From Prunella strophiata (Eukaryota > Chordata > Aves > Passeriformes > Prunellidae), in NCBI GenBank assembly GCA_036583965.1, contig JAZBQD010000019.1, positions 17,544,085 through 17,608,084 of the forward strand: 64,000 nucleotides of DNA, read 5' to 3'. Below are positions 1-13,024 of the stretch, piece after piece; position 1 is the stretch's first letter; every line of letters starts with the position of its first letter. The notes beneath the pieces are model-generated. The model did not search any database. It was not told the DNA's origin and saw nothing but the letters and a program-made list of their open reading frames with translations. Position numbers and translations under genes: made by a program.

Positions 1-726
1 TCTTGTCTGTAGTGGTCAGTACCTAGGAGTTTGGTGTCAGTGGCATCAGCACATGTTGGGTGAGGGAGGCTGGGCTGTGACCCAGCCGTGTGCAGGAGCA
101 CAGGGACTGCTGCCAGGCTGCATGGCAGGGTCATCAATGGCCACAGGCAGGGCCTAATTAGTGCTATGGAGATAATGCCTTTTTAGCCTTTTCTCTTTCT
201 CTTCCTAGTAAATACATATTTGTAGTTAATATTTTGTTTTGCAGAGATGGGGGGCCAAGATATTGCTGCTCAGAAAGTAAACTGGGATGATAAAAAGCTG
301 TCAGCTGTGATCTTGCAGTGAAATACTTGTGTTCCATTTATCTGTAAGGGGTCATTGTTTCTTTTTGTAGACAAAATAGTTACATCTGTGCTCATGGCTG
401 GTTTTGACTCTAAGCACATGCATTCACAGCAGAACAGCAATTACAAAACAAAAGTGATTCATTTGTACATGGAATGATCTGCAGCAACTAGGTCAGGCAG
501 TGGCTTTGGCAAGCCATATTATCATTGTTTGCCATGAAAATAGCATTGGAAATAGAATGACACTCAGAAGACTCGAGGCTGAGATGTCCAAGGTAAGCAG
601 TGTACTGCACGAGCCTCTGTAATGGTTTTCCAGTACATTGAAAAGTTTGAGTTCCACATTTTGCTCCTGTATTTTTCTAACTTTTCCTTTAGAAGAAAAA
701 TGTTCTGTGTTTTGTTTTGTTTGTAG
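1..726 (+). other. FOXN3: FOXN3 intron (3' part)
   Basis: This is the intron upstream of the 109-nt FOXN3 exon. It ends in a T/G-rich tract followed by the acceptor TTTGTAG at 720-726. No further exon, repeat or RNA gene was recognised in it. The forkhead-domain exons must lie upstream of the window. Confidence 0.85.
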
Positions 727-835
727 TTCCCTCGGGAGTGATACAAAATGGAGCTCGAGTACTGAGTAGAGGAATATTTCCTGGAGCCAGGCCATTGCCA
801 ATCAACCCTATAGGGAGCATGGCTGTCGCAGTAAG
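727..835 (+). CDS. FOXN3: FOXN3 penultimate coding exon
   Basis: Internal coding exon of forkhead box N3, a nuclear winged-helix transcriptional repressor (formerly CHES1). It is entered in phase 1 (the split codon ends in tt, fitting Phe) and left in phase 2 (AG of an Arg codon finished by the next exon). The encoded residues include [13 protein letters not shown] and [10 protein letters not shown], matching the linker between the forkhead domain and the acidic C-terminus of vertebrate FOXN3. Small differences from the human protein as I remember it ([11 protein letters not shown] in place of TPIGVTAAMR) fit a diverged orthologue. The exon is bounded by TAG at 724-726 and GTAAG at 836-840. 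A second, overlapping GTAAG donor starts at 831. Identification is secure; the exact human isoform equivalent was not checked. Confidence 0.95.
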
Positions 836-3800
836 GTAAGAGTGCATCAGTGTGGGATCTGTATGAAATACATTAATATTTTGCAAAAAAATCTAAAAGT
901 ATATGTGAGCTCTGGGTATTTTGCTGATTGCCAATGCTTCCTAGGTTCTAAATGAAATAAAACTCTGCCACCTAAAATTCTTGGGGTATCATCCTTTGCA
1001 AGATAGTCATGGTATATCTGTCTGTTGTGCAGTGGTTTGTGAAAAACACTTTTATTTTCACTAGCAAATTGCAGGCAGTTTGTGGTGAGAACCTCCTATA
1101 GTGGCCTGTTTTTCTAAATGCAAATGCTTTTTCCTGCTCCTCCCCTCTCTCCTTTTTCTTAAAGACTTTTTCCTGGATTAAATACCAGAGAGAAGAGTAT
1201 CAATAATATTAAAGCAAATCCTGAAAGCTATTTGAGCATACAGCTGTCATTTTGTTATTAACTTAGATCTTTGTGAGGCAGTTTCTTTCACTACAGTTTT
1301 ATTTCAAGGTTATACTGAAACATTCAAGGGTAAAATGTTGTTTAAGATACTCAACTATCAGCAAGCAGGGCAGTAAGAGACATCTAGTGATGGCAGTAGG
1401 AACTGTGCTTCAGTGGTTTGTTTTGCCTAAAGCAGTGCTGGTTTATTGGTGGAAGAACAATTTGCCCCGGGTGTAGCTCCATTTTCAGTCAGCCACAACA
1501 GAGATTAATTTGGTCAAGTGTACTGCCAGTGCCCTCCTCTTTGAGAACTCTCAGTATCTGCAGAAGCTATTTCAGCTCAGGCAGTTGGGTATTCTGGGTG
1601 GGGTTTCATAATTAGTGCTGACCTCACTTCATGGTGCTGTTCCAATTACACTCTCTTTTCTCAGGAAAGGGCTGCAAGGCAGTGAAATAAAGTACCTTGG
1701 TAGGTCTTATTCCATTACTATTTACATGGGGTTTTTATTTTTTATCCCTTTTCAGAATCAGTGTCTAGCCCTTTGGGTGCAGTATTTCCATCCAGTAAAT
1801 GGAGAGAAAGACAGAGACAGCCTATGACATTCCTGTACTCTTGATGCTTAAAATGCATTGAGGGGAAGACACTAATTGGAATAAAATCCATATTTTTTGA
1901 TGAGCGAGTTCTTCAACTGTTTTTCCCATTTGCTACACTGAAGGGATGCAACCCCAAGGGTCATCCTCCAGAATTCTGCACAGTCCCTCTCCATCTCTCT
2001 TTACCACAGCTTGGCCTTGCTAGCAGCAGGGGTCAGCTCTCTTCATCAGCTTTGCCACTGGCTTTACCCAGGACTTGTATTCTTCTCCAGTGGGGATTGC
2101 AGAGCCATGGGACTACTGGATCATTAATTATATATAATTTTTATGAGGTTTTCAAGCTAAATGGAGGACATAGTGGTCTCAGTATTCTCTCTGGAGTTTA
2201 TCTGTATTTTCTGCTTAGACTCTGTTTCATAATCAGAATTGACTCACGGAGGAGATAGAACTGTTTTACTTCCAGGCCACTTGAAAACTTCACTTCTGTG
2301 TAGGCATCCTCAAATTGCTGTGCTGTAAAGTTGTATATTGTTAAATTTTATACGTTTTCAAAGGATTGTTTCTCATGTTTTTTTCCCAGCAGGTAGAGAA
2401 CAGGATCTTTACCAGCTACCTGTTAATGTAGAGATGGGAAATTAGGGATTTTACCCCTCCCTTGCTTACGTTCTTTTTGCTCTGTCTCACAGAAAAGCAT
2501 TTGTCATTAGTTAATGCAGACATTTCTAATTCTTTTTGTTCTCTTCTCCAGCCTTAGGCAGTATTAGAAATAGCTTGCTATGAATATATTCCTGGTGTGC
2601 ATAATGTCTGCTCATATTTAAAATCTCATGCAATATCCCCTCTTTTAATTCTTGAAAGGCAGAGGGAGACACAGACAAGAGGCTTTGAAAGCCTTTTGAG
2701 AAATCAGGGGACTCTCTTCAACAGAGCGAGTTCAGCAGGCAGTTTTGTCTTGTTTCCCTCAGGGATAATACGATTCAGAATTTCTTTGGGAAGAAGATCA
2801 ATCTGGATTCACAATGCCTCTTAGAAGATCATCTGGTCCTCTCAAAACTGGATACCTCTGTTATCAGTTCCTGTGAAAATTACAGTTTCTTGGTGCCAAC
2901 CCCTCTCCTCAGATACACAAGACTAAATAGGAACCTGTCAGTGTTGAGCTTTCATGGCGTCTCATGAGAATACCTTCTGCTTATAATGTGCAGCAGAGGA
3001 AATTTACCACACCATCCATACAGCCTTCTTTTGCAATTTAAGAGTAGGTGGACTGCTCAGATTGAGCTGTCATTCCTGCACAGAGAATGATGCTCCAGTC
3101 AGGCTGGCAGGGGATGTTTTCAGACCTGTTTAGGTGCAGGAAGGTTGATTTTCCCCACTAGTTTTTACCAGGAGGGAGGTCTGGGCAGCCATGGTAGGTG
3201 GTGCTGTCTACTGTTAGATTTTCTGCTGAAATTGTGTGCCTCTGCCTATATATTGAGAAGCCAGATGACTTCTTTCTAAGACTTTTTAAATCATATGTCT
3301 ATTTTCTTGAGAAGTGTTCCTTTGGTGCTGTAAATGAAAGGCCTAAAGCCAGCTGAAGGAGGTTGTTTTCATCATTCTCACAGGGGACCATTAGCATTTT
3401 CTTGGTAGCAGATAGTTACATAATAAATTAAACCTCTTAACTGCTTTTCTTTAGTTACTGTATGTAGGAATCACAGGTTCTTCTGTAAGATGCTGGTCTT
3501 GGCACTTCCTTGCTGTCTGAGTTGTTTGTTTCATTTGGTTTTTTGTTTCCTCAATATCTTAATGGTCTTTGGTTTAGTTGTCCCCCAAGCTGGTGCAAAT
3601 AACTTGCAGTATGTTGTCCTGTTGTGCAGTGCCATTAGTGCCAAAACACAGTAACAAAAAGTTTGGTCTTGAGTTAAATTTCCAGTTAGGTGGGGTGTTT
3701 TGACTAATCTGTTGTTTGGAAAGGAGGCCAAAAGTATAGCATTGGACTAAGCAGCTGAAGTCTGTGATCTCTGATGTGTTAACTCCCATCAATAGAAAAG

Positions 3801-3889
3801 TTTGCTGTGCTGTTCATCTTCGACAGTGTGACTGAATGCATTGGCATATTTTGTTCCTGCACAAGGTATCAGTGTGTTGCTCTTCCCTT

Positions 3890-3907
3890 GTAATTACATG
3901 TAATTAC
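3890..3907. repeat. 18-bp perfect palindrome
   Basis: GTAATTACATGTAATTAC equals its own reverse complement. It lies in the last FOXN3 intron and holds two TAATTA-type homeodomain core sites in opposite orientation. Function is unknown; in AT-rich DNA this may be chance. Confidence 0.6.
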
Positions 3908-5225
3908 TTTGTATTTAATATATAAAATAAGGTACAATTGAATTAAGTCCTTTGGGTTAAAAAGCCCTCCTGGAAATTATTTAACAAAGATTACTTTCCA
4001 TGAATAAAGAGCTGCAGTTGTGGAGATCATCATTATTTTGTAGTGCATTTGGCTTAAATTGCACAAATAGGCCTTTCATTCCAAGCTAATCTACAAATGG
4101 AAAGGCATCCCACACTATTTTTATTTTGAAAATCATCCTCTGGTGTTAAATCTCCACAGCAGAGCATAATTGGATGTGTTTTGACAGTAGCTTTTTATTT
4201 ACTTTATTCACACCACTTTTAGCTTGTTTACCATCCATATTTTCCATGTTGTGGCTGACAAGTCTAAGACCCACCCAAAAACAGCAGGGAAAAATAACGC
4301 TTCAAAGCTGCACAGCGTGTAGCATGTCTCTAGCATGAGAGCCATCATATTTTGGGGATATTTTTGGAAGACCATATCCCTATATAGTTCCCTGAGAGAA
4401 TCTAAAAGCAAATGCAGTGACAGTCTGGATATGTAGAAAAGAAGATGCTGACTGACAGAGGTATTCAAGGAAAGCAGGCAAAGCCAGTAGTTCCTTACAT
4501 GCAGCAAGGAGCTGGTTGTGAAAGTGAGCCCCTGCTCTTCCTGTCATCATCCATTGGAAAGTACCTCTTCAATGTTTTCCTAGGAGGACTTGTGTGTTGC
4601 TTTGGTAGGGACAGTATCTGTTGAAGTGGCCAGTGCATATGACATTCAGGTGTCTTGGCAAGGTGCACAAAGCTCTTACCATATATAATCACCTTCCACA
4701 GCAGTCAGGTATTACCTGTTACATCAACCCTTGGGAAGAGCACAAGCTTGGAAGTTAATCTAACATATGAGATGATGTAACATCAATTTCACCATTATAT
4801 TTGTAATTTTCTGCAGTTATCCATAGTGTGTGGGTGGTTTATCACTTTGTCCAAGTCCTGCTGCTGTGCAGTGGAACTACTGAGCCTAAGCCCCTCATCT
4901 GCCTAATGTGGACAGATCCACTGAGGTGAGGTTGATGGAAATTCACCCCACAGAGAATCTTACCAGCTGTTCAGCATAGGCCTTGTAATTTGGTTCAGGT
5001 TATTTTGCAGATGTTTTACAAAATATCCTTCACAATTTAAAAAAAAAAACAAACTTACTTACATGCTACAGATGCCTAGGTAATAGGTTAGATTACTTTT
5101 GGTACTGTTTGTTAGAAATACCTCGGGTTTTAAATTACTGCAGGTTAACAATAAAAATTAATGGGAATTACATGGGTTTTCCCCATTTTATCCAATGGGG
5201 GAAAACCAAACATTTGTAGTTTCTC

Positions 5226-5757
5226 TGTCCTGGTTTTGGCTGGGATGGAGTTCATTTTCTTCCTAGTAGCCAGCACAGAGCTGTGTGTTGGCTTTAGTAT
5301 GAGAATAATGTTGATAATATGCTAATGGTTTAGTTACTGAGCAGAACCTGTCCCAAGTCAAGGACTTTTCCATTTCCCATGCTCCTCCAGTGAGCAGGTA
5401 CACAAGGGAGCAGGGCAGGGCAGGTGACCTGAACTGGCCAAAGGATATTCCATACCATAGAGCATAAACTGGGAGAATTGGCAGGAAGGAGTCGATCACT
5501 CCTGAGGGATGGATTGAGTTGGGAGTGTTGCACATCCCTTCTCTTTCTTGTGTTTTATTCCCCTTTTTTTTACCTCTCCCTTTTCATCATCATCATCATT
5601 GTTGTTACTGGTTTTGCTTGTTATTTACTTTATTTCAAAGTGTTTGTATCTCAAGTCATGGTTACCTTTTTCCAGTTCTCCTCCCAATCCCACCTGGAGC
5701 AGGGAAGAATAAGCAGCTGCATGGGACATAGTTCCTGGCTGGGATTAAACACAGACA
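5226..5757 (+). mobile_element. Solo LTR of an avian endogenous retrovirus (ERVL-like)
   Basis: This 532-bp segment starts TGTCCTGGTTTTGGCTGGGA and ends GGGATTAAACACAGACA, so it has canonical TG...CA ends. It is flanked by the identical 5-bp sequence TTCTC at 5221-5225 and 5758-5762, a target-site duplication. Inside are CATAAACTGGGAGAATTGGC (promoter region) and a run of CAT trinucleotides, features I recall from a common bird LTR family. There is no internal gag, pol or env sequence on either side, so it is a solo LTR left by recombination between the two LTRs. The 5-bp duplication fits ERVL or ERV1 rather than ERVK. It lies sense-oriented in the FOXN3 intron. Confidence 0.88.
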
Positions 5758-8700
5758 TTCTCAAGTAAATTCACAATTACCTGGAAATTGCAAACAGGCT
5801 TGCAAAGAACTTCCCTCAGTAAAAAAAAAAAAAAAAATTTCAATTCAAGTTTCCAAGATAAAATTTTTCTTCTTCATAGGGAAAACAAGTGCACTTGCAC
5901 TGGCAGAGGTACAGCTCTTCCTTGATTTTGAGGAATAAAAAAAAAAATCAACAAAAACCAAGCAGAAAAACAACAAAACATGCCAAAACACAACACTGAC
6001 AAACCTTTCCTATTTCATCATGAGTAGATTTTAAAATGCCTGTTCTTTTGCTATTAATGCCACAGTTCCTTTTGCAGCTCCTGATCACTGGGGCATGGCA
6101 AGAATGGGTTTCATGCTTAACCTTATCTGAAGATGGAAAGTGGTTATTTAGGATTATTTGCACTTCAAAATTATAGGGCAATCACTAGATTATTCCTTTG
6201 GCATAGCTTTTATTATTGTGACTTTATTTCTCATGCTGGCTTTATTTTTGCTTCTATTTTCCTCCCTTGAAGCAGCCATTCAAGCAGTGATAAATAAAAC
6301 AAACATAAGAAGCATGTGCAGAGCAGATGCCAAAGCATAAGTAGAATTATTATCATTCACTTACATTATCTGTGAATAACTATTTTTGCTTAGATAAAGA
6401 AATTGGTAGGTATTTCCTTTCATAAAATCTTAATTGTATCTTTGTAGTGCTTACCACTGGTGTGATCAGCTTAACAAATCCCAGATCATCCCTGGTGCAT
6501 TGCATTCCCCTCCCCACCTGTAACAGGCAGGATGAGTTATCCTTGGGAGCCAAAGGAATCCTTTAGTAACTAAAGGACAGTAATGCTGACTGACTTGATT
6601 ATTCTTTCTTTGCAAAATGCACAGGGCTCCATTTGCTTTAATTTCAGGTCTGCTGCTGATACTGCTGGCAGTTCATGAAGTGTATTTACTGTGGTCCTTT
6701 GCATACAATTTTTCTCTGAAGTACCTTTGTAAGAGCTTCTGTCACTATTGTGAGCATCTCACTGTTGACTTTTAACTCAGTAACCCCTGACAGAATCTCA
6801 TTGCAGAGCAAGTGAGCACCACTTACTTTTCATATGCTTGCTCATTCTTCTGTCTGCTGGTCTGAGTGGTTTTAAGAAGCAGTTCAACTAGCTGTAGCCA
6901 AAAGTTCTGACTGTCCTGAATTTCCCTTGGAAATAAAAAAAGTGATTTTTATTTTTTTTTTTTGCAAACCTGGAATGTGTCAAAATCTACAAACCCAGCT
7001 TACCTTTACTGTTTTCATTGTGTCTTCTAACTGTGTGTTTCCAGTTATATACAAAAACTGTCATCTATGGTTACACAGTATCTGTCATCCAGAAGGATCA
7101 GAGGTAGATTAAGGTGATATTTAAACTCCACATAGGTTTTCTTTGTTCATCAAAGGAATATACCTGTCTCCAGAGTGAAATGCAGTAAGTTTTTTTCAGC
7201 AAAACCTTTGCCATTTTGCAAACAGAATGTGATTACCTATCTTTCTTTCAAGCTAGCAGAGAAATTTAAGGAAGATATGCCTGTACTTGGTAAAATGACA
7301 GACTCACTTTTGTCTCCTCCTGAGGAAGACCTCTCTGAAAGGCAGAGGCACTAACACTGTGCAAAGGACATTATTTCCTCTAACTTGAGACCCCAGCTGC
7401 CTGAGTCCTGTCTGGCTTCTGATGACATTGGTAGTAGAATTCATATCCATTAACAATGGGAATGAAGTCAGACTTTCAGAAGTCCAAAGTGACATCTGCA
7501 CTGCTTGAGGATTGTGTCATTGTGCTACAACCAAATGGAAATATTCTAAAAAGAATCTGTGTACATTGCTTTGGTCTGAGATTCCTCTAGTAAATAAGAT
7601 AGTCCATGGCAGTAGGATGAAAAGCTCTAGAGACTGTCCCATCGACTTTCCTGAAAGAGAAAGCCACTACTTTAAAACATGAAAATATGTCAGTTTCTGG
7701 AAATTTTGAAATTAAGTTCTGAACAAAAAAGGGGGGAAACAAAGTGAGAGTTGCAACCAGAACTGTGGGCAAAAATAAATGGAGCTAGCCAAAATCTGTG
7801 CCTTGAAACCCAGGAGAGTTCTGTCCGCTGATGGTCTAGATTGAGCTGCATAGATCACAGGTTCATTTCATAGTGAGTATATGATTGTCTAAGAGCAGTG
7901 TAGAGCTTGAGAATGTCTCAGAAGCATGTGTGGAATATTAATTGTTTAGATATTAGTTCATTCAACTCTTACTAATCTGCTAATATCAGTTATAAGTAAT
8001 TCATCTAATGTTTGAGCTATTGCATATTAAGATACAGATCAGATTTACTTTCAGGGTACACATGACTTTTGATGTTGTGAATATCCTAAAGCACTCTGCC
8101 TGTATAACTTTTTACTTTTCTGCAAATACCCTTTGCTAATTGTCTCCTTGACCTGTTTTCTCTTCCTTTTGTATTTCCTCAAGCAGAACTGGTTGGAAAT
8201 CTTTCAAAATGTAAGTGAAACCCAAAGATTTTTCTGAGATGCAAATGCTATCCATTTCCTGACCAGTTCCACTTTCTTCTGCAGTGTATTGGTATTTTCT
8301 TTTCTCCCCTTTTTTAAAAAAGCAATTCTTTTTTTGCACCTCTTTGTGAACTTCTGTTTTTCTTTACCAGCATCTCTGTTTGCAGGCACTCACTGTGGGA
8401 TGCTAACCTCATAGTACCCCTTCCCCTGGGCCATCCCTCTGTACTCCCCGGGCATTTCATTCTATTTTTATGCTGATTTGGAGGAATTGGGATCTGGAGT
8501 AAGTCCTGTGGGTAGAGCTTTTGAATCCAAATTACAGCCCCTTTATATAAAGGCAACACTAGAGATTCAAGAGCAGGGTAAATCAGGGATGTCTCTTTGG
8601 CACGTGGTTGTGCTGCTCGATGGAGCTGTGGCTTTCCTTTTATTGACAGTCTCTTGGTACAAACTCACAAGAGTAGATCTAAATAGCATAAAAAAGGGTG

Positions 8701-10823
8701 TCTTGGTTTAAATCACATCCATTAGAAGCCTTGTTCACTTGCAGTCACTAGGAATCTCATTTGAGTTCCCACCTATTCTGTCCTGTATTTGTTTCCTTGG
8801 AGCAAGAATTTATTGTTATTTTTTTAATGGAAAATTAGTAGTGTGTGATTTTTAGTGAGCCATATTGCTCTGACTTTTAGCTGCCTTGTAAAATCAAGTA
8901 AGTTTAATTTTATGCTAATTTATGATAATTTTTAACATCTTTAAATGTAAATTTACCCTAAAAATGAAGAATCTGTCACTTAAAATGCATCACATGCTTC
9001 CTTGTAATGGCTGATCTTAAGGAGTTGGTTATAAATTCACCTTATAACTAGCTTAGTATGGATGATTTCTTATTCTAAGCATTTGGCATCCTCTAATGAC
9101 AACCCCTGCAGTTGCAAGCCATCACAGAGTAAATGCAGCTGGCTTGCTGCACAATCATGAATGACATTGCACTTAGTTATTAATAATTGAAGGAGCTTTG
9201 TGTATTCCTTCTGGGTTCTATATGGAATTTATGGATCATACATCTACTCAGAAAGCTAGGCAAAAATAATTTTGTTGAGCAAAAGAGGTTGGCAAGAGGC
9301 TTTCTTTGCTAATAAGAGTACCTTCTATTCTATACATTTCTTTGAAAGCACTGTAAATAACATTTGAAGTGACTGATGAATTTGCTGCCTTCTAGCATTG
9401 TCCTGTCATTGGTTCATAAATGCAAGGGGCTTTCTTGTCTCAGCAAGCTCTTGCAGACAAGGGCATTTAGATGAACAGGAACTGTGGAATTACATACCAC
9501 TCTTATTTTCCCACCTTTCAACCTTACCTTTCAGAAATGGGTTTGTTTCAAACAAGCTCTGCTGTTTCCTGTGTAAGGAAACCATACATGAGGTCCATTG
9601 CCTGAAACCTAAAGTACTTTCCCATTTTTTAAAGTAGAAGAGCAGTAAAACTCTGGACTTGCCACTCTGCCACTCCTCTTAAGAAACATCTATGTTCAGT
9701 GTGTGCATTCAGGAAAGGGGTTTAATCCAACACTGCCCCAAGTGTGCAAAAGCATTCCAATGGTAACACAAAGATGGCAAGTTTAAATCAGTTTGTCATG
9801 TGATGGTTTAAACAGCCTTGCTTTTTTGTTGGATTTTTTTTAACTGACAGAGAGGTTGAAGGCTGGTAAACTGGCAGGTGGCAGTGATGATGGCTTTACT
9901 CAATGACAAGCATCCTACTCTGCCTCCTTCTCAGCAGGAGTTAAGCATTGCACAGAATCAGTGCCTTCTTTAATAGTATTGTAAGCATCATATTCTGTTT
10001 TTTCAAGTCAGTGGCAATGCTCTAATGCTTATCACTCCACGAAAAAAACCTGCTAGTTTTCAAACATATCATGCTGCAGTAGTTCCCACTGCACAGGGTG
10101 CCATAAAACCAAAGGAGGAAATGACAGCTTCTAGAGCAAATCCAGATTTATTTTTTCTACTGCTTGTTTTTGAACATGTTCTAATATTTTCTTGGCAGCT
10201 AGTGGCATAAGACTGTATTGTTTTTAAGGTTATTTATTAACTGATCAGAATCAGAACTGTGACTGGACCTGGTTGCTCCATCTCTTGCTAAGAGTCCTAA
10301 GTAGAAGTTGTGCTACTTCCCAGGTGAACCATGGAATGCAAGTGGGAATTAGAGTAGAAAAGAGTCTTTCAGAGGAGGCAAGGAATTGCCCAGAAAGCTA
10401 GTGTCTCTTCCCTACATTTTTGGTAGTATCACTTTATATGCAAAAGATGAGGGGCTATTTATGCAATTTACCAGAGTATATTTACCCAGTAGATAAAATA
10501 ATGTTGGGGGTTTTTCTTTTTAATTTTTGAAAATGTAAACTATTAATTGAAATTTAAATCAATACTGTTTACACATAACTTATTTGTAACCATCCCCTAC
10601 TTCTTCCTGCTTCTTGTGCTATTTTGCATCTTTTGGCTTGTTTTGTGTCAAGTCCAATCCACGAGCAATTAGGCTTTGAAACCAGCTTGCATGGACATTA
10701 CTTTGATAGCCATTGTTTCAGATTGTAATTTCAATTTATCTGTCAGTTGGCTTTATCATCTTTTGCTTTGAAGCAGGATCACATTTCTGTGGCTTCTAAG
10801 ACTGCCTGGATTTGTTTTTACAG

Positions 10824-11373
10824 GAATGGAATAACAAACTGCCGGATGCGGACGGAAAGCGAACAGTCCTGCGGCTCTCCAGTTGTTAGCGGTGACCCAA
10901 AGGAGGATCACAACTACAGCAGTGCCAAATCTTCCAACCACAGGAGCACATCACCTGCTAGTGACTCCGTTTCCTCTTCCTCTGCTGATGACCAGTATGA
11001 ATTTGCAACTAAAGGTAGCCAAGACAGCAGTGAAGGAAGTGAAGTTAGCTTCCAGAGCCACGAGAGCCATAGCGAAACAGAAGAGGAGGACAAAAAGCAA
11101 AGTCGGAAGGAGACCAAGGATTCTTTAGCTGACAGTGGATATGCATCCCAGCACAAGAAAAGGCAACATTTAATGAAGGCGAAAAAAGTACCAAGTGACA
11201 CACTGCCTCTTAAAAAGAGACGTACAGAAAAGCCCCCTGAGAGTGACGATGAGGAGATGAAAGAAGCAGCAGGATCACTCCTGCATTTAGCAGGAATTCG
11301 ATCCTGTTTGAACAACATCACCAATCGGACGGCAAAGGGGCAGAAAGAGCAAAAGGAAACCACAAAAAATTAG
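10824..11373 (+). CDS. FOXN3: FOXN3 terminal coding exon (C-terminus)
   Basis: This exon completes the split Arg codon and encodes the last 182 residues plus the TAG stop. It opens with [20 protein letters not shown], followed by a Ser/Glu-rich low-complexity stretch, [12 protein letters not shown], a basic cluster (PLKKRRTEK) likely to act as nuclear localisation signal, the acidic [11 protein letters not shown], then [14 protein letters not shown] and the terminus KETTKN. These match the FOXN3 C-terminal region closely. FOXN3 represses transcription in the nucleus; the C-terminal region is where partner contacts are expected, whereas the forkhead domain is encoded upstream of the window. 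The upstream in-frame ATG at 10747 lies in the intron and is not a start: the acceptor TTTTTACAG at 10815-10823 begins the exon. Reading frame and splice phase (2 + 1) agree with the preceding exon. Confidence 0.97.
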
Positions 11374-12749
11374 AACAAATCAATGATTTGTTTGAACTTA
11401 CAAAGTTTTGTTTCAGCACGTCAGGTGAATTCTAATGATTTGTGGCAATATCAGCAATTTTTTCCTTTTTTGTTTCTCTTCTATTTCTTTTTGTTTTGTT
11501 TCTTTGGGTTTTTTTGTTTGGTTGTTTTTTTTTTTTGACCCTTAAGATTTTTATTTTTAAAGGAGATTGAAGCCATAGAACTCATACTGACACTCAGCTA
11601 ATTTACAAAAGCTTTTCATTACCTGAAGACAAAAAGTTAACAAAAAAAAAGAAAGCCAAAATCGCCATAGCTTTCTCCCAGCTTGTAAAAAATGCATGGT
11701 TGAATACGCAGTGATATCAACATTAACGTGATGGGAGTAAAATTGGGCACTTGGAAATCCCTCTTATAGTAGAAGAGCTGTGCATAATTTAGTATTCATT
11801 CAGGCCTGGCCCTTAAGAATTTTTTTAATGGCCTTACAATTGGGTTAGAAGTGAATGTGAATAAAGAGATTTGTAGGGAAAGAGGAGGCACGTACTTCTC
11901 AACCAAGAACTGTTCAGTGGCACTTGGAGATGTTGTGCCACACAAGTCTTCAGACAGCCACTGGTTGTAACTGTGCAAGCAGTAATGCACTTCTAGTGTG
12001 TCACGTATCCTGTGTGGCTCATAATGTGAAGACTGATAACTCTTAAGTTTGAGGAAATTTAAACTATGTATGCAATGGGTTTCAGTGAAATAATGAAATG
12101 GGAGGGGTGTGACTGTTAGTAGCATCGTTAACCATTGAATTCTGTCTTCTGTATTAAATTGAAAGAATGTTCAAAAAGCCATAAGCCTGAAGATTGGCAC
12201 TGCGTGCAAAAAATAATAGTAATAGGGAAAAACAAACTATGTCTTCTAAACTGCCTGAGTGAAAAGTAATCAAGTCTAAGAAATTACAGTAGATACAATG
12301 TACATCAGAATCTTTTTCTGTGGATCACATCCTTGATCTAACAGGGGAAACAAAGCTACAAAACCTGCCATTAGTAGTATTCTGTATTTAAAAATAGAAG
12401 GAAAGCATATTTGTGAACAGTAAAATTCAGAAGTTCAACAAAAAAGCTCCTACACTGCCCTCAGAAATGAGTGTGCAGTGACCATCAGTCAGGATTCATC
12501 TGTGCAAAAATGACAACAACTTTCCAGATTCAACCAGCATAGCCAGCAGAAGAAATTTGATCCACATTGCATGGATTCTTTAGGGAAAGGGGGAAACAAA
12601 AAGCAAACAATTTTTTTTATTCAAAGATGACAAAGTTCTTGTAAGGTAAATAATGTATTTAGCATGAAGCATGAATTATTTTCATATAAATATAGAAAAT
12701 AGAGAAAAAGGCTATGCCTCTAATTTTTAAGCCCTTAGGCTTAGAGTTT

Positions 12750-12828
12750 GTTTTTTGGGGGTTTTATTTTTTTGTTTTGTTTTGTTTTGTTTTTGTTTTG
12801 GTTCTTTTTTGTTGTCGTTGGGGTTTTT
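12750..12828 (+). repeat. T/G-rich low-complexity tract with TTTTG repeats
   Basis: A low-complexity stretch of TTTTG-type repeats with short G runs lies in the FOXN3 3'UTR. It could be U-rich protein-binding RNA or just a simple repeat. Confidence 0.7.
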
Positions 12829-12993
12829 TTGAAGCAGGTGTTTAAGGTTTAACCTTCTTCAGGGACAAACACTGACTGTTGGGGAACTTACTCTGCAATA
12901 TTAAAAAATAAAATCTTCATGCTCTGGTAGGGCTTGGATGGTTGAATTATACTGCCTTGTCTGCACATTCAGCCCCCTCTCCCTACTTCTGTT

Positions 12994-13024
<31 letters not shown>

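Larger units (their letters stand above)
836..10823 (+). other. FOXN3: FOXN3 last intron
   Basis: A GT-AG intron of 9,988 nt separates the two FOXN3 coding exons. The donor is GTAAGA at 836 and the acceptor is TTTTTACAG ending at 10823. It contains the solo LTR at 5226-5757, an 18-bp perfect palindrome at 3890-3907 and an A-tract near 5821-5837. I see no other gene; short ORFs here lack coding character. Confidence 0.9.

Noticed and set aside
5590..5607. CAT trinucleotide run as a microsatellite or His-tract gene
   Set aside because: It is inside the solo LTR, where such trinucleotide runs are a normal part of the family.
10747..10823. ATG at 10747 as start of a 208-residue protein
   Set aside because: This part is intronic; a good acceptor ends at 10823 and the downstream sequence is the FOXN3 terminal exon in the right phase.
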